Assembly (NCBI RefSeq): GCF_009498215.1
Contig: NZ_CP043498.1
Span: 2,418,001 to 2,482,000 of the forward strand
Source: Rhizobium grahamii
Lineage (GTDB): Bacteria > Pseudomonadota > Alphaproteobacteria > Rhizobiales > Rhizobiaceae
DNA length: 64,000 bases
Reading direction: 5' to 3'
The notes below the pieces were generated by a model, which was not told the origin of the DNA, made no database searches, and saw nothing but the letters and a program-made list of their open reading frames with translations. A program made the position numbers and the translations under genes. Below, in pieces: positions 1 to 8,299 of the stretch (its first letter is position 1; every line of letters starts with the position of its first letter).

Positions 1-461
1 ACGACAGGTCGTGGGCCAACGATGCTCATCTCGCCGCGAATGATGTTGAAGAGCTGTGGCAGCTCATCAAGGCTCAGCTTGCGCAGTACGGTACCGACGG
101 CAGTTACCCTCGGGTCGTTCTGCAGCTTTCGCGTGCTGCGCCATTCATCCATGGCCTGCGGATTGTTACGCAGGTAGTCCTGCAGAACCCTGTCGCCATC
201 CGTCACCATGGTGCGGAACTTCAGGCAACGGAATTCCTGGCCGTTATGGCCGATACGGCGATGCCCGTAGAAGGCCGGACCTTTGTCCGAGAGCTTCACC
301 AGCAACATCACCATCAGAAGGATCGGGCTCAGAAGAAGGAGCCCGAGGCAGGCGGCGGACACGTCAAATGCCCGTTTTGCGAAACCGCCCGTGGGCGGGA
401 ACACGCGTTCATGAACTGCGCCATAGAATGGCGAACTGTCCGATCTCGTCGCAGACTTCAT
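1..461 (-). CDS. exoY: Undecaprenyl-phosphate galactose phosphotransferase ExoY (3' part beyond window)
   Basis: Bacterial sugar transferase that starts succinoglycan synthesis by moving galactose-1-phosphate from UDP-galactose to undecaprenyl phosphate at the inner membrane. The reverse-strand reading starts MKSATRSDSSPFYG, has one N-terminal membrane helix (about residues 33-55, rich in L/I/V), the GHRRIGHNGQ and KFRTM blocks, and the family signature LRKLSLDELPQL followed by GEMSIVGPRP just before the window edge. These blocks match S. meliloti ExoY as I remember it. The ATG at 461-459 has a GGAG Shine-Dalgarno a few bases upstream. The gene is cut at position 1, so the C-terminus is not visible. 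It is divergent from exoX across a long spacer, as in S. meliloti; exoF and exoQ would be expected further left. Confidence 0.93.
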   Translation of the reverse strand, partial: MKSATRSDSSPFYGAVHERVFPPTGGFAKRAFDVSAACLGLLLLSPILLMVMLLVKLSDKGPAFYGHRRIGHNGQEFRCLKFRTMVTDGDRVLQDYLRNNPQAMDEWRSTRKLQNDPRVTAVGTVLRKLSLDELPQLFNIIRGEMSIVGPRPV

Positions 462-1230
462 AGAGGTAACTCCACTTATGTTTGCCGTTTGGTCGGGTAG
501 GCTCAGGCCGCTTATCTGGCGCTGACGAGATCGAAGTGTATGAGCGGATTTTGTTTTTTTAAGCCACATTTTTAAGACCGACCGTTTCACGCATGTTTTA
601 CGACCGTTCATTCAGCATTTTATTTCTTCAGCACATGCTTAAACATATTTAAAGCTGGGGTTGTCTTTTGAAAAAATTACAACGCCGCTGAATAAAACTT
701 TCGCCAATCTCTGTAGCACTCAAAGATACTGAAGGTTATGTTGTTGCGATGCATCGTTGCGAAGTCATGGCAATCGTGAATTGCTTCTGTTGGAACGACC
801 AATTTAATCTTTGCAACGCCCGATTTATTGCATCGCAACACGGATTTTGCGCCGCACTCACAAATCGTTTTAAATTAAAACTTTGTAATAAAAGTTGAAC
901 GCAAAACCGTTCTGAGAGCGTCGTGGACAGGTCGATTAAGGCAAAACATCTGCGTGTATTGTCAAATTCACCACAACCAGAAGAAATAACCGATCCTTAA
1001 TCATCTTTCGGCTTTTCCGAGGTTGCCATACTGGTCAGTGGCATTTTTACCAGTCCTCGGAACAAACGATTAAGATCACGCTTGTACTACCGACGCCGCG
1101 ACGCAAAAAACGACGCCAGTGCTTCAGTTGTACGCAGAAGTCCTGTAAAACAGAACCGCACTAATAGCCTGGTGAAGCGATTGCGTCCGGTGAAAGTTCA
1201 TTGAGCAACGCTTCGATGGGGAGGCAACAC
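462..1230. promoter_or_regulatory. Long exoY-exoX divergent intergenic region
   Basis: About 770 bases without a convincing gene, clearly more AT-rich than its surroundings between roughly 540 and 1010, with many A/T runs. It separates the divergent exoY and exoX starts and must hold both promoters. In rhizobia this spacer is a known control point for exopolysaccharide synthesis (MucR- and ChvI-type regulation), but I cannot assign a specific binding site. A perfect inverted repeat inside it is listed separately. Confidence 0.6.
742..840. repeat. 12-bp perfect inverted repeat pair in the exoY-exoX spacer
   Basis: TGTTGCGATGCA at 742-753 recurs as its exact reverse complement TGCATCGCAACA at 829-840, centre to centre 87 bases apart. 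The left arm overlaps the 10-bp palindrome CGATGCATCG (747-756). Its position between two divergent, tightly regulated genes suggests paired operator sites and looping, but this is inference. Confidence 0.45.
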
Positions 1231-1503
1231 ATGTATGCACCTCGCGTTTTTATCAGCATGCTCGGCGCCCTCGGCGTTTTTGCTGTGGCGACGTACTGGC
1301 TGAGCGGCTCTCTTTCCGGAATGATCATCAAGACCGTGATCTGCGCGATTCTCTTGCAGGCCGGATACTTCGGTGGCGTGCTCTATCTCGTCTGGAAGGA
1401 AAGCAGGGAACGTCGCGCGCGCCAGCCGTCTCAAAACCGTGGCGAAGAGCCTGAAAAGCTTTCGGTAACGCCTTTCAAAAACTCCGAACCTTTCAATCGC
1501 TGA
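1231..1503 (+). CDS. exoX: Exopolysaccharide production repressor ExoX
   Basis: Small inner-membrane protein of 90 residues, beginning MYAPRVFISMLGALGVFA. It has two predicted membrane helices (about residues 5-25 and 30-52) and a charged C-terminal tail ending KNSEPFNR. ExoX proteins lower exopolysaccharide synthesis after transcription, and the exoX/exoY ratio sets output. The reading frame is open further upstream, but the ATG at 1231 is preceded by GGGGAGG at a good distance and matches the family N-terminus, so I take it as the start. It lies between exoY (divergent) and exoU (downstream), as in S. meliloti. Confidence 0.88.
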   Translation: MYAPRVFISMLGALGVFAVATYWLSGSLSGMIIKTVICAILLQAGYFGGVLYLVWKESRERRARQPSQNRGEEPEKLSVTPFKNSEPFNR

Positions 1504-1637
1504 GCCTTCTGACGCGTATTGCGTCTCGCACGTCGGATCGGCGTCCGCCGACCGTATCGTAACATGAAGTGACTCCTTCTGCGTTGTCTGCCGCGCTCCG
1601 ACGTCCTAGTTCTTGGGCGAAACAACGGAGGTAAAGC

Positions 1638-2639
1638 GTGGCTCCAACGGCTAATATTTGCGTCATCATCGCCGCCAAGAACGCGGCCGACACCATTGAA
1701 ACCGCTGTAATATCTGCACTGCGCGAGCCCGAAGTGGCCGAGGTCGTGGTCGTAGACGACGGGTCGAACGACGGTACGGCGGAGGCGGCCAAACGCGCAG
1801 ACGATGCCACCGGCCGGCTGATTGTTGCCCGATTCGAACAGAACAAAGGGCCATCCGCAGCCCGCAATCATGCAATCGAAATCTCGTCCGCACCGCTGAT
1901 CGCAATCCTCGACGCCGACGATTTCTTCTTTGCCGGACGCTTCCAGCGCATGATCGCCGCTGACGATTGGGAGTTCGTTGCCGACAACATCGCCTTTGTC
2001 GATGCGGACACTGCCGCCGAAGCCCCTCGCCATCTCGACGCTTTTGCCGAGAACCCTCGCTTTTTCGATCTGGCCGCCTTCGTCGAAGGCAACATCTCGA
2101 AACGCGGTGTCCGGCGCGGCGAGATCGGCTTCCTCAAGCCGGTCATGCGCCGCAGCTTCCTGAACCAGCATGGCTTGCGCTACCGCGAAGAGATGCGGCT
2201 CGGCGAGGATTACGATCTCTACATCCGGGCTCTGGCTCTGGGTGCGCGTTACAAGATCATCCATAGCTGCGGCTACGGCGCCGTGGTTCGAGGCGACTCG
2301 CTCAGCGGACGTCACCGCACGGAAGATCTGCGCCGGCTCTACGAAGCCGACCGCGCGCTTCTGGACACTCATACGCTGACGCCGGATGCAAAGGCAGCCG
2401 TCAGCCGGCACGAAAAGCATGTGCGCGATAAATACGAGCTGCGCCATTTCCTCGACCTCAAGGCGCAGAACGGCCCGGCGGCGGCTCTGGCCTATCTTGT
2501 CGGGCACCCGACCGCCTTCCCGGCGATCGCCGGCGGCATCCTTGCCGACAAGACGGAACGGTGGCGCAATCCCTCCGGTGTCTCGGCGACTGCGGGAAGC
2601 GGACGCCTGAGATACCTTCTCGAGGCGACAGCCGCCTAG
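1638..2639 (+). CDS. exoU: Succinoglycan glucosyltransferase ExoU (GT2)
   Basis: Family 2 glycosyltransferase that adds a beta-1,6-linked glucose to the lipid-linked succinoglycan side chain on the cytoplasmic face. The 333-residue protein has a GT-A fold start (IIAAKNAADTIETAV), VVVVDDGSNDG, the donor-binding ILDADDFFF motif near residue 95 and GEIGFLKPV mid-protein. The GTG start at 1638 follows GGAGG closely. It is downstream of exoX as in S. meliloti, but exoV, which should follow, is missing: the next gene is exoW on the other strand. The two stop codons overlap at the palindrome CTAG (2636-2639). Confidence 0.88.
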   Translation: MAPTANICVIIAAKNAADTIETAVISALREPEVAEVVVVDDGSNDGTAEAAKRADDATGRLIVARFEQNKGPSAARNHAIEISSAPLIAILDADDFFFAGRFQRMIAADDWEFVADNIAFVDADTAAEAPRHLDAFAENPRFFDLAAFVEGNISKRGVRRGEIGFLKPVMRRSFLNQHGLRYREEMRLGEDYDLYIRALALGARYKIIHSCGYGAVVRGDSLSGRHRTEDLRRLYEADRALLDTHTLTPDAKAAVSRHEKHVRDKYELRHFLDLKAQNGPAAALAYLVGHPTAFPAIAGGILADKTERWRNPSGVSATAGSGRLRYLLEATAA

Positions 2640-3603
2640 GAAGGCGACTTCACAAGTTTTCCGGCGGCAAGTTCAAGCGCGCTCTGCAGAAGACGCGGAT
2701 CCTGGAAGGCCCAACGCGCCAGCAGTCCGAAATCGGGGCGGCGGCGCCGTCGAAGCAGGCCCACCTGGCTCCACAGAGCCTGCCGCCGGGTCGTGCTCTT
2801 GTGCGCCTTGATTGCGGCGATCTCGCGCGGCCGGCTGCGGAAGCGGCTCTCAAGCCGATCGAGCGCCATCCAGGTGATGAATTGCTGTTTCAGGAATTCC
2901 GGCGACGTGTTGTCGACGCCGTGGAAGATGTTGATCCCCTCCCCGCGCAGCGCCCCGGCATCGGCGCAGAGCAGCACCCTGCGGGCAGCCAGAATGCAAT
3001 CGCAGAAGAAGAGGACATCTTCGGCCGCCAGCCGCAGAGCCGCGTCGAAGCGCACCGTTTCGATCAGCGGACGCCCGATCACCATGCAGGACATATGCAG
3101 GAAGGCCCAGTTGCCGATCATCACGCCGGCTATATCGGGGACTTCGAGAATGAGCGGACCATCCATCAGGCGCTTCGCACCCTCGATCTGCTCAAGCGCC
3201 CCGATCCCGAAGTGATAGTCGAATTCCTCCCCACCTTCGATCGACGCCCAATAGCAATCGCCGCCGAGCGTCCCCGTGGCCGCAAGAGCGTTCTGGAGAT
3301 GATCGGGCGCCCAGACATCGTCCGAATCGAGAAAGGCGACATACCGAGTGGCAGCCGGGACATGATCGAGCCCCGTATTGCGCGCCCCCCCGGGCCAGCG
3401 TTCGGCTGGCTGATAACCGTGATGCGCTCGCGCTCCGACAACGGCAGCGGTTTCAGTTCGTCGGAAGGCGCGTATGGCGACTGATCGTCGACAACGATGA
3501 CATCGAAATCCTGGAAACTCTGCGCAAAGGCAGATGCCAAGGCGCGGCGGAGGATACCGTCCTCGCGCTGGTAGAAAGGAATGATGATCGTGAACGTCGC
3601 CAT
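2636..3603 (-). pseudogene. exoW: Glucosyltransferase ExoW, interrupted by a one-base frameshift
   Basis: Family 2 glycosyltransferase adding a side-chain glucose (beta-1,3) during succinoglycan assembly. The N-terminal part (MATFTIIIPFYQRED, VIVVDDQSPYAPS, then QPNAGPGG) is read in one frame. The rest (ARNTGLDH, FLDSDDVWAPDH, FFCDCILAARR, GEGINIFHG) continues in another. The switch is at the run of seven C on the plus strand, 3385-3391. An eighth base would give the expected GPGGARNTG and a full protein of about 322 residues. The start at 3603 has GGGAGAG upstream. There is no other damage, so a sequencing or assembly error, slippage-based phase variation, or a recent null mutation are all possible. 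Confidence 0.85.
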
Positions 3604-4128
3604 GCGCTCTCCCTGAAGGGTTCGAGTTATCTGCTGCTGCATCTAGTCGGCGCGATCCCGCGGACAAGCTGCTGCAGTGCGAAAGCATCAGGGTCATTTC
3701 GTCCGAATTTTGTCAAAGTCTCCGGACTCGGCGACGGAGGCCGCCTGTATCAAAACAATCCTGCCCAACGCCGATTTCCACATTCTGGCCACAATCGGCA
3801 CAGCTTGGCCGCCCATCGATGCGGATATTTTTCACCAACGCGGAAAAACTTTTAGCGTGTTCGGCCTCGGCAAAAACGCTAACCAAATGAATATAATCGA
3901 TTTCTGCAATACACTGGTCACCATGGCTTTGCGGACACTCCGAGACGCGCTCACGGCGAGTTTTTTACCTTCCGTAACGGTAGGTAGCAGGCGTGCCGAA
4001 CCGGGACCCTCCACGAGTTTTTGCTGCAGCGCCATATTTTCTTCCGGGAATTCGCTCTAGCTTTTGAGACGCGGGCTCGAGTCTGCTCTGATTGAAACGG
4101 CCGCATTGGGGGATGCGACCCAAAAGGG
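3604..4128. promoter_or_regulatory. Divergent promoter region between exoW and exoH
   Basis: A 525-base spacer between divergent exoW and the exoHKLAMOP transcription unit. No frame looks coding; a 127-codon open frame here has unnatural composition and no family features. S. meliloti has exoT and exoI at this place, so the spacer marks their loss or relocation. It holds a near-palindrome at 3966-3986. Confidence 0.5.
3966..3986. promoter_or_regulatory. 21-bp near-palindrome upstream of exoH
   Basis: Two 10-base arms, TACCTTCCGT and ACGGTAGGTA, flank a central A; only one position per arm breaks the symmetry. It lies about 150 bases before the exoH start, in the only large promoter region of the exoH-exoP unit. 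An operator for a dimeric regulator is plausible but untested. Confidence 0.35.
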
Positions 4129-5262
4129 GTGACTGACAACGTGACTGTTGACTCCAACGTATCGTCGCGGATCAACCTGATGCGCATCGTGCTCATTTCG
4201 GGCATCGTGTTCGTCCACATACCATTCGACGTCAAAAGCAGTCCTTTCAACGGGACGTACGGCGCGTTCGACTGGTTCAGGGTTTTTCTGACCGAAGCAT
4301 TGTTTCGCGTCGGGGTTCCGTGCCTCAGTGCGATCTCCGGTTACCTGCTGTTTCGCGGCGGGCTTGAGAACTTCAGCTATCTGAAGACGGTGCGAACCAA
4401 ATCGCAGACCGTGCTGCTGCCGTTCCTGATCTGGAACGGGGCCTTCTTCCTGGCCATCCTTGCGGCACTCGCTCTCGGCATCGGTGATGGATATGTGCCG
4501 GATCCGTGGCATGCCTCAGCGCGCGACCTGCTCACGCATCTGTTTGGCATCGAGGATTTCCCGGTCAACGTCCCGCTGTATTTCCTGCGCGATCTCTTCG
4601 TGTGCATTCTGATTTCGCCGCTGCTGGCGCTGCTGATCAGCCGCGTGCCGCTGATCACCCTGGCCGCGCTTCTGCTGCTGGCGCTCGTTCCCGAGCTGCC
4701 GCTTTACATCGTCCTCAAGCGCTCGATCCTGTTCAGCTTCAGCCTCGGCATCTATGTCGGGCTCTACAATATCGACCTCAAGGCTCTCGACCGGTTCGCG
4801 CCTGTCGGCATCGCCCTGCTGCTGGCGAGTTCGGCTCTGCTTGCGACCGCGATCTATCTGGCGGGACCGCAGGTGCCGGACTGGATCCAGCTCCTGCGCA
4901 ACACGCTCGCAATCGCCGGCGCCCTTGGCTTCTGGCTGTTGTCGGCGCCGCTGATCAAGACCCAGATCGGCCAGCGTCTCTCGAAGACCGGGAGCCTGAG
5001 CTTCTGGATCTTCTGCGCCCACTACCCGCTTCTGATCCTGCTCTGGATCGTCTGGGGCAAGTCGGGGATCGACACGTACCCGATCTTCTTCGTGCTCTCG
5101 CTTGCACTTCTCTTTCCGTTTCTCGCCGTCTCGAACGCCGCGTGCCGCAGGATTGCTCCCAGGCTTTACGCGATCCTGACCGGCGGACGAACCAAGAAGC
5201 CGACGGACAGAACACCGTCCGCCGGCACCATCCGTCCCGAACTCGTTTCTCAGCAGAGGTGA
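4129..5262 (+). CDS. exoH: Succinoglycan succinyltransferase ExoH (acyltransferase 3 family)
   Basis: Integral membrane acyltransferase that attaches succinyl groups to succinoglycan, a modification needed for symbiotically active, depolymerisable polymer in S. meliloti. The protein of about 377 residues shows SSRINLMRIVLISGIVFVH, a conserved family block with the acyltransferase histidine, then GVPCLSAISGYLLF, LPLYFLRDLFVC and about ten hydrophobic segments. The start is uncertain: GTG at 4129, or GTG at 4141 which has GGGG upstream and also leads into the conserved region. exoK follows 5 bases after the stop, so both are co-transcribed. Confidence 0.85.
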   Translation: MTDNVTVDSNVSSRINLMRIVLISGIVFVHIPFDVKSSPFNGTYGAFDWFRVFLTEALFRVGVPCLSAISGYLLFRGGLENFSYLKTVRTKSQTVLLPFLIWNGAFFLAILAALALGIGDGYVPDPWHASARDLLTHLFGIEDFPVNVPLYFLRDLFVCILISPLLALLISRVPLITLAALLLLALVPELPLYIVLKRSILFSFSLGIYVGLYNIDLKALDRFAPVGIALLLASSALLATAIYLAGPQVPDWIQLLRNTLAIAGALGFWLLSAPLIKTQIGQRLSKTGSLSFWIFCAHYPLLILLWIVWGKSGIDTYPIFFVLSLALLFPFLAVSNAACRRIAPRLYAILTGGRTKKPTDRTPSAGTIRPELVSQQR

Positions 5263-5267
5263 TCGTC

Positions 5268-6059
5268 ATGATTAAACTCACCCGCGCACGAACTCTTTCT
5301 TCCGCTCTTGTCATCGCCGGCACCGCGTTTGCGGCTGCATCGGCAGCCAACGCGCAGCAGGCAAGCGGAACCTCGTTCGTCGAAAACTTCGACAAGCTCG
5401 ACAAGGCCTTCTGGTACACGTCCGATGGCTGGAACAATGGCGCCCACCAGAACTGCACCTGGTCCAAGAGCCAGGCAAAGGTCGACGGTGGTTCTCTGAA
5501 CCTGAGCTTTGCGGAAGGAAAATCCAAGGACCGCAGCTATCTCTGCGGCGAGATCCAGACCACCAAGCGCTACAGCTACGGCGTCTACGAAGCCCGGCTG
5601 AAAGCCGCTACCGGCTCGGGCCTGAATTCCGCGTTCTTCACCTACATCGGCCCTGCCGACAAGAAGGAACACGACGAGATCGACTTCGAGGTGCTCGGCA
5701 AGAACACATCCGAAGTCCAGGTAAACCAGTATGTTAAGGCAAAAGGCGGCCACGAGAAGCTGGTGCCTGTCGGTAGCAAGGCCGATGACGGCTTCAACGA
5801 CTACGCCTTCGTCTGGGAGCCCGGCCGGTTGCGCTACTACCTGAACGGCAAGCTTGTTCAGGACGTCACCGACGCCTCGAAGATTCCAACTAGCCCGCAG
5901 AAGATTTTCCTCAGCCTGTGGGGCACGGATACGCTTTCGGACTGGATGGGCAGGTTCTCCTACACCGCGCCGGCCACGATGCAGATCGACCGGATCGCCT
6001 ATACGGCGACCGGCGACAAGTGCCAGTTCCCCGACTCCATCGCATGCGCGCTGAACTAA
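5268..6059 (+). CDS. exoK: Secreted endo-beta-1,3-1,4-glycanase ExoK (GH16)
   Basis: Extracellular glycoside hydrolase that cuts nascent succinoglycan into shorter chains. The 263-residue protein has a clear signal peptide (KLTRARTLSSALVIAG, with an AxA-type site near residue 29). The GH16 active site HDEIDFEVLG at about residues 135-145 keeps both catalytic glutamates in the ExDxxE pattern, and FVENFD, SYGVYEARLKA and a C-terminal LWGTDTLSDWMG block are also present. The frame is open far upstream through exoH, but the ATG at 5268 has GAGGTGA before it and begins the signal peptide, so it decides the start. It is second in the exoH-K-L-A-M-O-P unit. Confidence 0.93.
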   Translation: MIKLTRARTLSSALVIAGTAFAAASAANAQQASGTSFVENFDKLDKAFWYTSDGWNNGAHQNCTWSKSQAKVDGGSLNLSFAEGKSKDRSYLCGEIQTTKRYSYGVYEARLKAATGSGLNSAFFTYIGPADKKEHDEIDFEVLGKNTSEVQVNQYVKAKGGHEKLVPVGSKADDGFNDYAFVWEPGRLRYYLNGKLVQDVTDASKIPTSPQKIFLSLWGTDTLSDWMGRFSYTAPATMQIDRIAYTATGDKCQFPDSIACALN

Positions 6060-6094
6060 GCCGATTGCGCTTTCAAACCGGAAAAGGACGCTCG

Positions 6095-8299
6095 ATGCTG
6101 AAAATCCTCTACCTCGTGCATGATCTAGCCGATCCAGCCGTTCGCCGGCGGGTGCTGATGCTGCGCGAGGGAGGAGCCGACGTCACTCTGGCGGGTTTCC
6201 GACGTGGGGACAACGCGCTGGCAGAGGTGCATGGCGTGCGCCCAATCGAGCTCGGGAAGACCAGCGACGCCAAGTTCGCCCAGCGGATCGGCGCAGTCAT
6301 CAGCGCCATAGCTGGCCTGAAGACCAAGCTTGCGGGCATCGCCAAACCAGATGTCATCATCGGTCGCAACCTTGAGGCGCTTGCCGTCGCTCACCGGGCC
6401 AACGCCCTCTACGGCGGCGATGTTCCCGTTGTCTACGAGTGCCTTGACATCCATCGTCTGCTGACCAGGGACGACGCGATCGGCAAGGTAATCCGCGGCG
6501 CCGAAGCCCGCTTCGGCCGCGGTGCAAAGCTCATCCTCACGAGTTCGCCGGCCTTCATCGATAAATATTTCGAGCCCCGGTCCGGCGTCCGCGCGCCGGC
6601 GCTGCTTGTCGAGAACAAGGTGATCACCCTGGATGACAACGCCATCGAACCCTCCTTCGCGCGCCCGTTGAAGCAGCCGGGACAGCCGTGGAAAATCGGA
6701 TGGTTCGGCGCCCTGCGCTGCCGCAAGTCCCTGCATTTGCTCGCCGATTTCTCCCGTCGCATGCAGGGCCGCGTCGAGATCGTTCTTCGCGGTCGCCCGG
6801 CTTATTCGGAATTCGAAGACTTCGATGGCTTCGTCGCCGCCGAACCCTACATGCGGTTCGAAGGCCCCTATCGCAATCCGGAGGATCTCCGGGCGATCTA
6901 CGACGACGTCCACTTTTCATGGGCGATCGACTTTTTCGAAGAAGGCCTGAACTCGAGCTGGCTGCTGCCGAACCGACTGTATGAGGGGTGCCTCTATGGT
7001 GCTGTTCCAATTGCCCTTGAAGGCACCCAGACCGCCAACTTTCTGAACGAGCAGGACATCGGCCTTGCTCTCCCGGAAGCCAGCCCCGCAGCACTGGACG
7101 CGTTGTTTTCCAGCATGACCGGCGAGCGCTACCAGAGCCTTGCCGAAGCGGTCGCTTCCAAAGACCGCAAGACATGGCTCGCCGACCGCAGCGACTTCGA
7201 AGCGCTCGTTGACAGCCTTTCCCGCCTCGTACCGGACTTCGCAGAGAGGGGCGAAACCGGTGTGATCCCTGAGCAAATCGTATCTGAAGAAGGGTGGACA
7301 AACATGAAGTCTGATGTGTGTAAGAGCGTCTCCAGTCTCATCATCATCCCTTGCCTGAACGAAGAAAAACATATCGGCGCGCTGCTCGACAAGCTCGGCG
7401 CCGAACTCGATCATATGAATGCGAAGATCGTCGTCGCCGACGGCGGCAGCAAGGATGCGACCCGGGACATTGTCGCCGCGCGCAGCGCAAGCGATCCGCG
7501 TATCCTGCTGCTCGACAATCCCCGTCGCATCCAGAGCGCTGCAATCAACCTTGCCGTCGCCACCTTCGGGCGTGACTACGACTATCTGATCCGCATCGAC
7601 GCCCATGGCGACTATCCTGACGACTACTGCCGCCAGCTCGTCCACGAGGCGATCCGCACACAGGCCGACTCCGTCGTTGTCGCCATGGAAACGGTCGGCT
7701 TCGGAATGTTCCAGAAGGCGACCGCCTTTGCGCAGAATTCGAAACTCGGCAACGGCGGCTCCAAGCATCGCCAGGGTGCCAAGGGCCACTGGGCCGACCA
7801 CGGCCACCATGCGCTCATGCGGATCGCGGCCTATGATGCGGTTGGCGGATACGACGAAACCTTCAGTCACAACGAGGACGCCGAGCTCGATTATCGTCTC
7901 AAGAAAGCCGGCTTCGGCATCTGGATGACCGACAGGACGCGGATGATCTACTATCCGCGATCAACCATCGCGACGCTGTTTCGTCAGTACATCGGCTATG
8001 GGCGTGGCCGAGCCAAGAACATTCTCAAGCACGGCAGCATGCCAAGCCTTCGACAGTGGCTGCCGCTTCTGGTCGTTCCCGTGTTTATCGGCGCCTTCCT
8101 TGCGGTTCTCAACTGGGCCGCGGTCATTCCGTTCAGCCTCTGGGCGGTTGTCTGCGTCGGCTATGGTTTCTGGATGGCCGTTGGACAACGCAACCCCTAT
8201 GGGCCGCTCGCGGCTCTCTCGGCCATGGTCATGCATTTTGCCTGGTCGGCCGGCTTCTGGATGGAGCTTCTGAAGTTCCGCGGACGAAAGGCCTCGTGA
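6095..8299 (+). CDS. exoL: Glycosyltransferase ExoL joined in frame to ExoA
   Basis: One uninterrupted frame of 734 codons. Residues 1 to about 400 are an ExoL-type glucosyltransferase (MLKILYLVHDLADP start, WKIGWFGALRCRKS, RLYEGCLYGAVPIALEG) that extends the lipid-linked succinoglycan backbone. From residue 404 the protein is ExoA, which also has its own methionine and ribosome site (separate entry). The start at 6095 follows AAGGA. In S. meliloti exoL and exoA are separate genes. An extra G in the GGGG at 7248-7251 would shift exoL into a frame ending at TGA 7270-7272 and leave a normal 31-base gap before exoA, so this may be a frameshift artefact instead of a true fusion. Confidence 0.8.
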   Translation: MLKILYLVHDLADPAVRRRVLMLREGGADVTLAGFRRGDNALAEVHGVRPIELGKTSDAKFAQRIGAVISAIAGLKTKLAGIAKPDVIIGRNLEALAVAHRANALYGGDVPVVYECLDIHRLLTRDDAIGKVIRGAEARFGRGAKLILTSSPAFIDKYFEPRSGVRAPALLVENKVITLDDNAIEPSFARPLKQPGQPWKIGWFGALRCRKSLHLLADFSRRMQGRVEIVLRGRPAYSEFEDFDGFVAAEPYMRFEGPYRNPEDLRAIYDDVHFSWAIDFFEEGLNSSWLLPNRLYEGCLYGAVPIALEGTQTANFLNEQDIGLALPEASPAALDALFSSMTGERYQSLAEAVASKDRKTWLADRSDFEALVDSLSRLVPDFAERGETGVIPEQIVSEEGWTNMKSDVCKSVSSLIIIPCLNEEKHIGALLDKLGAELDHMNAKIVVADGGSKDATRDIVAARSASDPRILLLDNPRRIQSAAINLAVATFGRDYDYLIRIDAHGDYPDDYCRQLVHEAIRTQADSVVVAMETVGFGMFQKATAFAQNSKLGNGGSKHRQGAKGHWADHGHHALMRIAAYDAVGGYDETFSHNEDAELDYRLKKAGFGIWMTDRTRMIYYPRSTIATLFRQYIGYGRGRAKNILKHGSMPSLRQWLPLLVVPVFIGAFLAVLNWAAVIPFSLWAVVCVGYGFWMAVGQRNPYGPLAALSAMVMHFAWSAGFWMELLKFRGRKAS
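7304..8299 (+). CDS. exoA: Succinoglycan glucosyltransferase ExoA (GT2), internal start
   Basis: Family 2 glycosyltransferase adding the first beta-1,3 glucose to the lipid-linked galactose. From the internal ATG at 7304 the product is 331 residues, close to the usual ExoA length. It shows SSLIIIPCLNEEKHIGALL, VVADGGSKDATRDI, IRIDAHGDYP (the donor-binding D-x-H/D site), YDETFSHNEDAELDYRL and two or three C-terminal membrane helices with HFAWSAGFW. GAAGAAGGGTGG lies upstream of the ATG, so independent translation is likely even though the frame is open into exoL. The stop overlaps the exoM start as TGATG. Confidence 0.82.
   Translation: MKSDVCKSVSSLIIIPCLNEEKHIGALLDKLGAELDHMNAKIVVADGGSKDATRDIVAARSASDPRILLLDNPRRIQSAAINLAVATFGRDYDYLIRIDAHGDYPDDYCRQLVHEAIRTQADSVVVAMETVGFGMFQKATAFAQNSKLGNGGSKHRQGAKGHWADHGHHALMRIAAYDAVGGYDETFSHNEDAELDYRLKKAGFGIWMTDRTRMIYYPRSTIATLFRQYIGYGRGRAKNILKHGSMPSLRQWLPLLVVPVFIGAFLAVLNWAAVIPFSLWAVVCVGYGFWMAVGQRNPYGPLAALSAMVMHFAWSAGFWMELLKFRGRKAS

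Noticed and set aside
1431..2507. A 358-codon frame opposite exoU
   Set aside because: Complete antisense shadow of exoX/exoU caused by high GC; no family features.
3677..4060. A 127-codon open frame between exoW and exoH that could be an extra exo gene
   Set aside because: Composition and residue patterns do not look like a real protein, there is no ribosome site, and it covers the promoter region with a palindrome; it does not resemble ExoT or ExoI.
4506..5267. N-terminal extension of ExoK running back through exoH
   Set aside because: The extension is the shadow frame of exoH; the signal peptide and ribosome site place the ExoK start at 5268.
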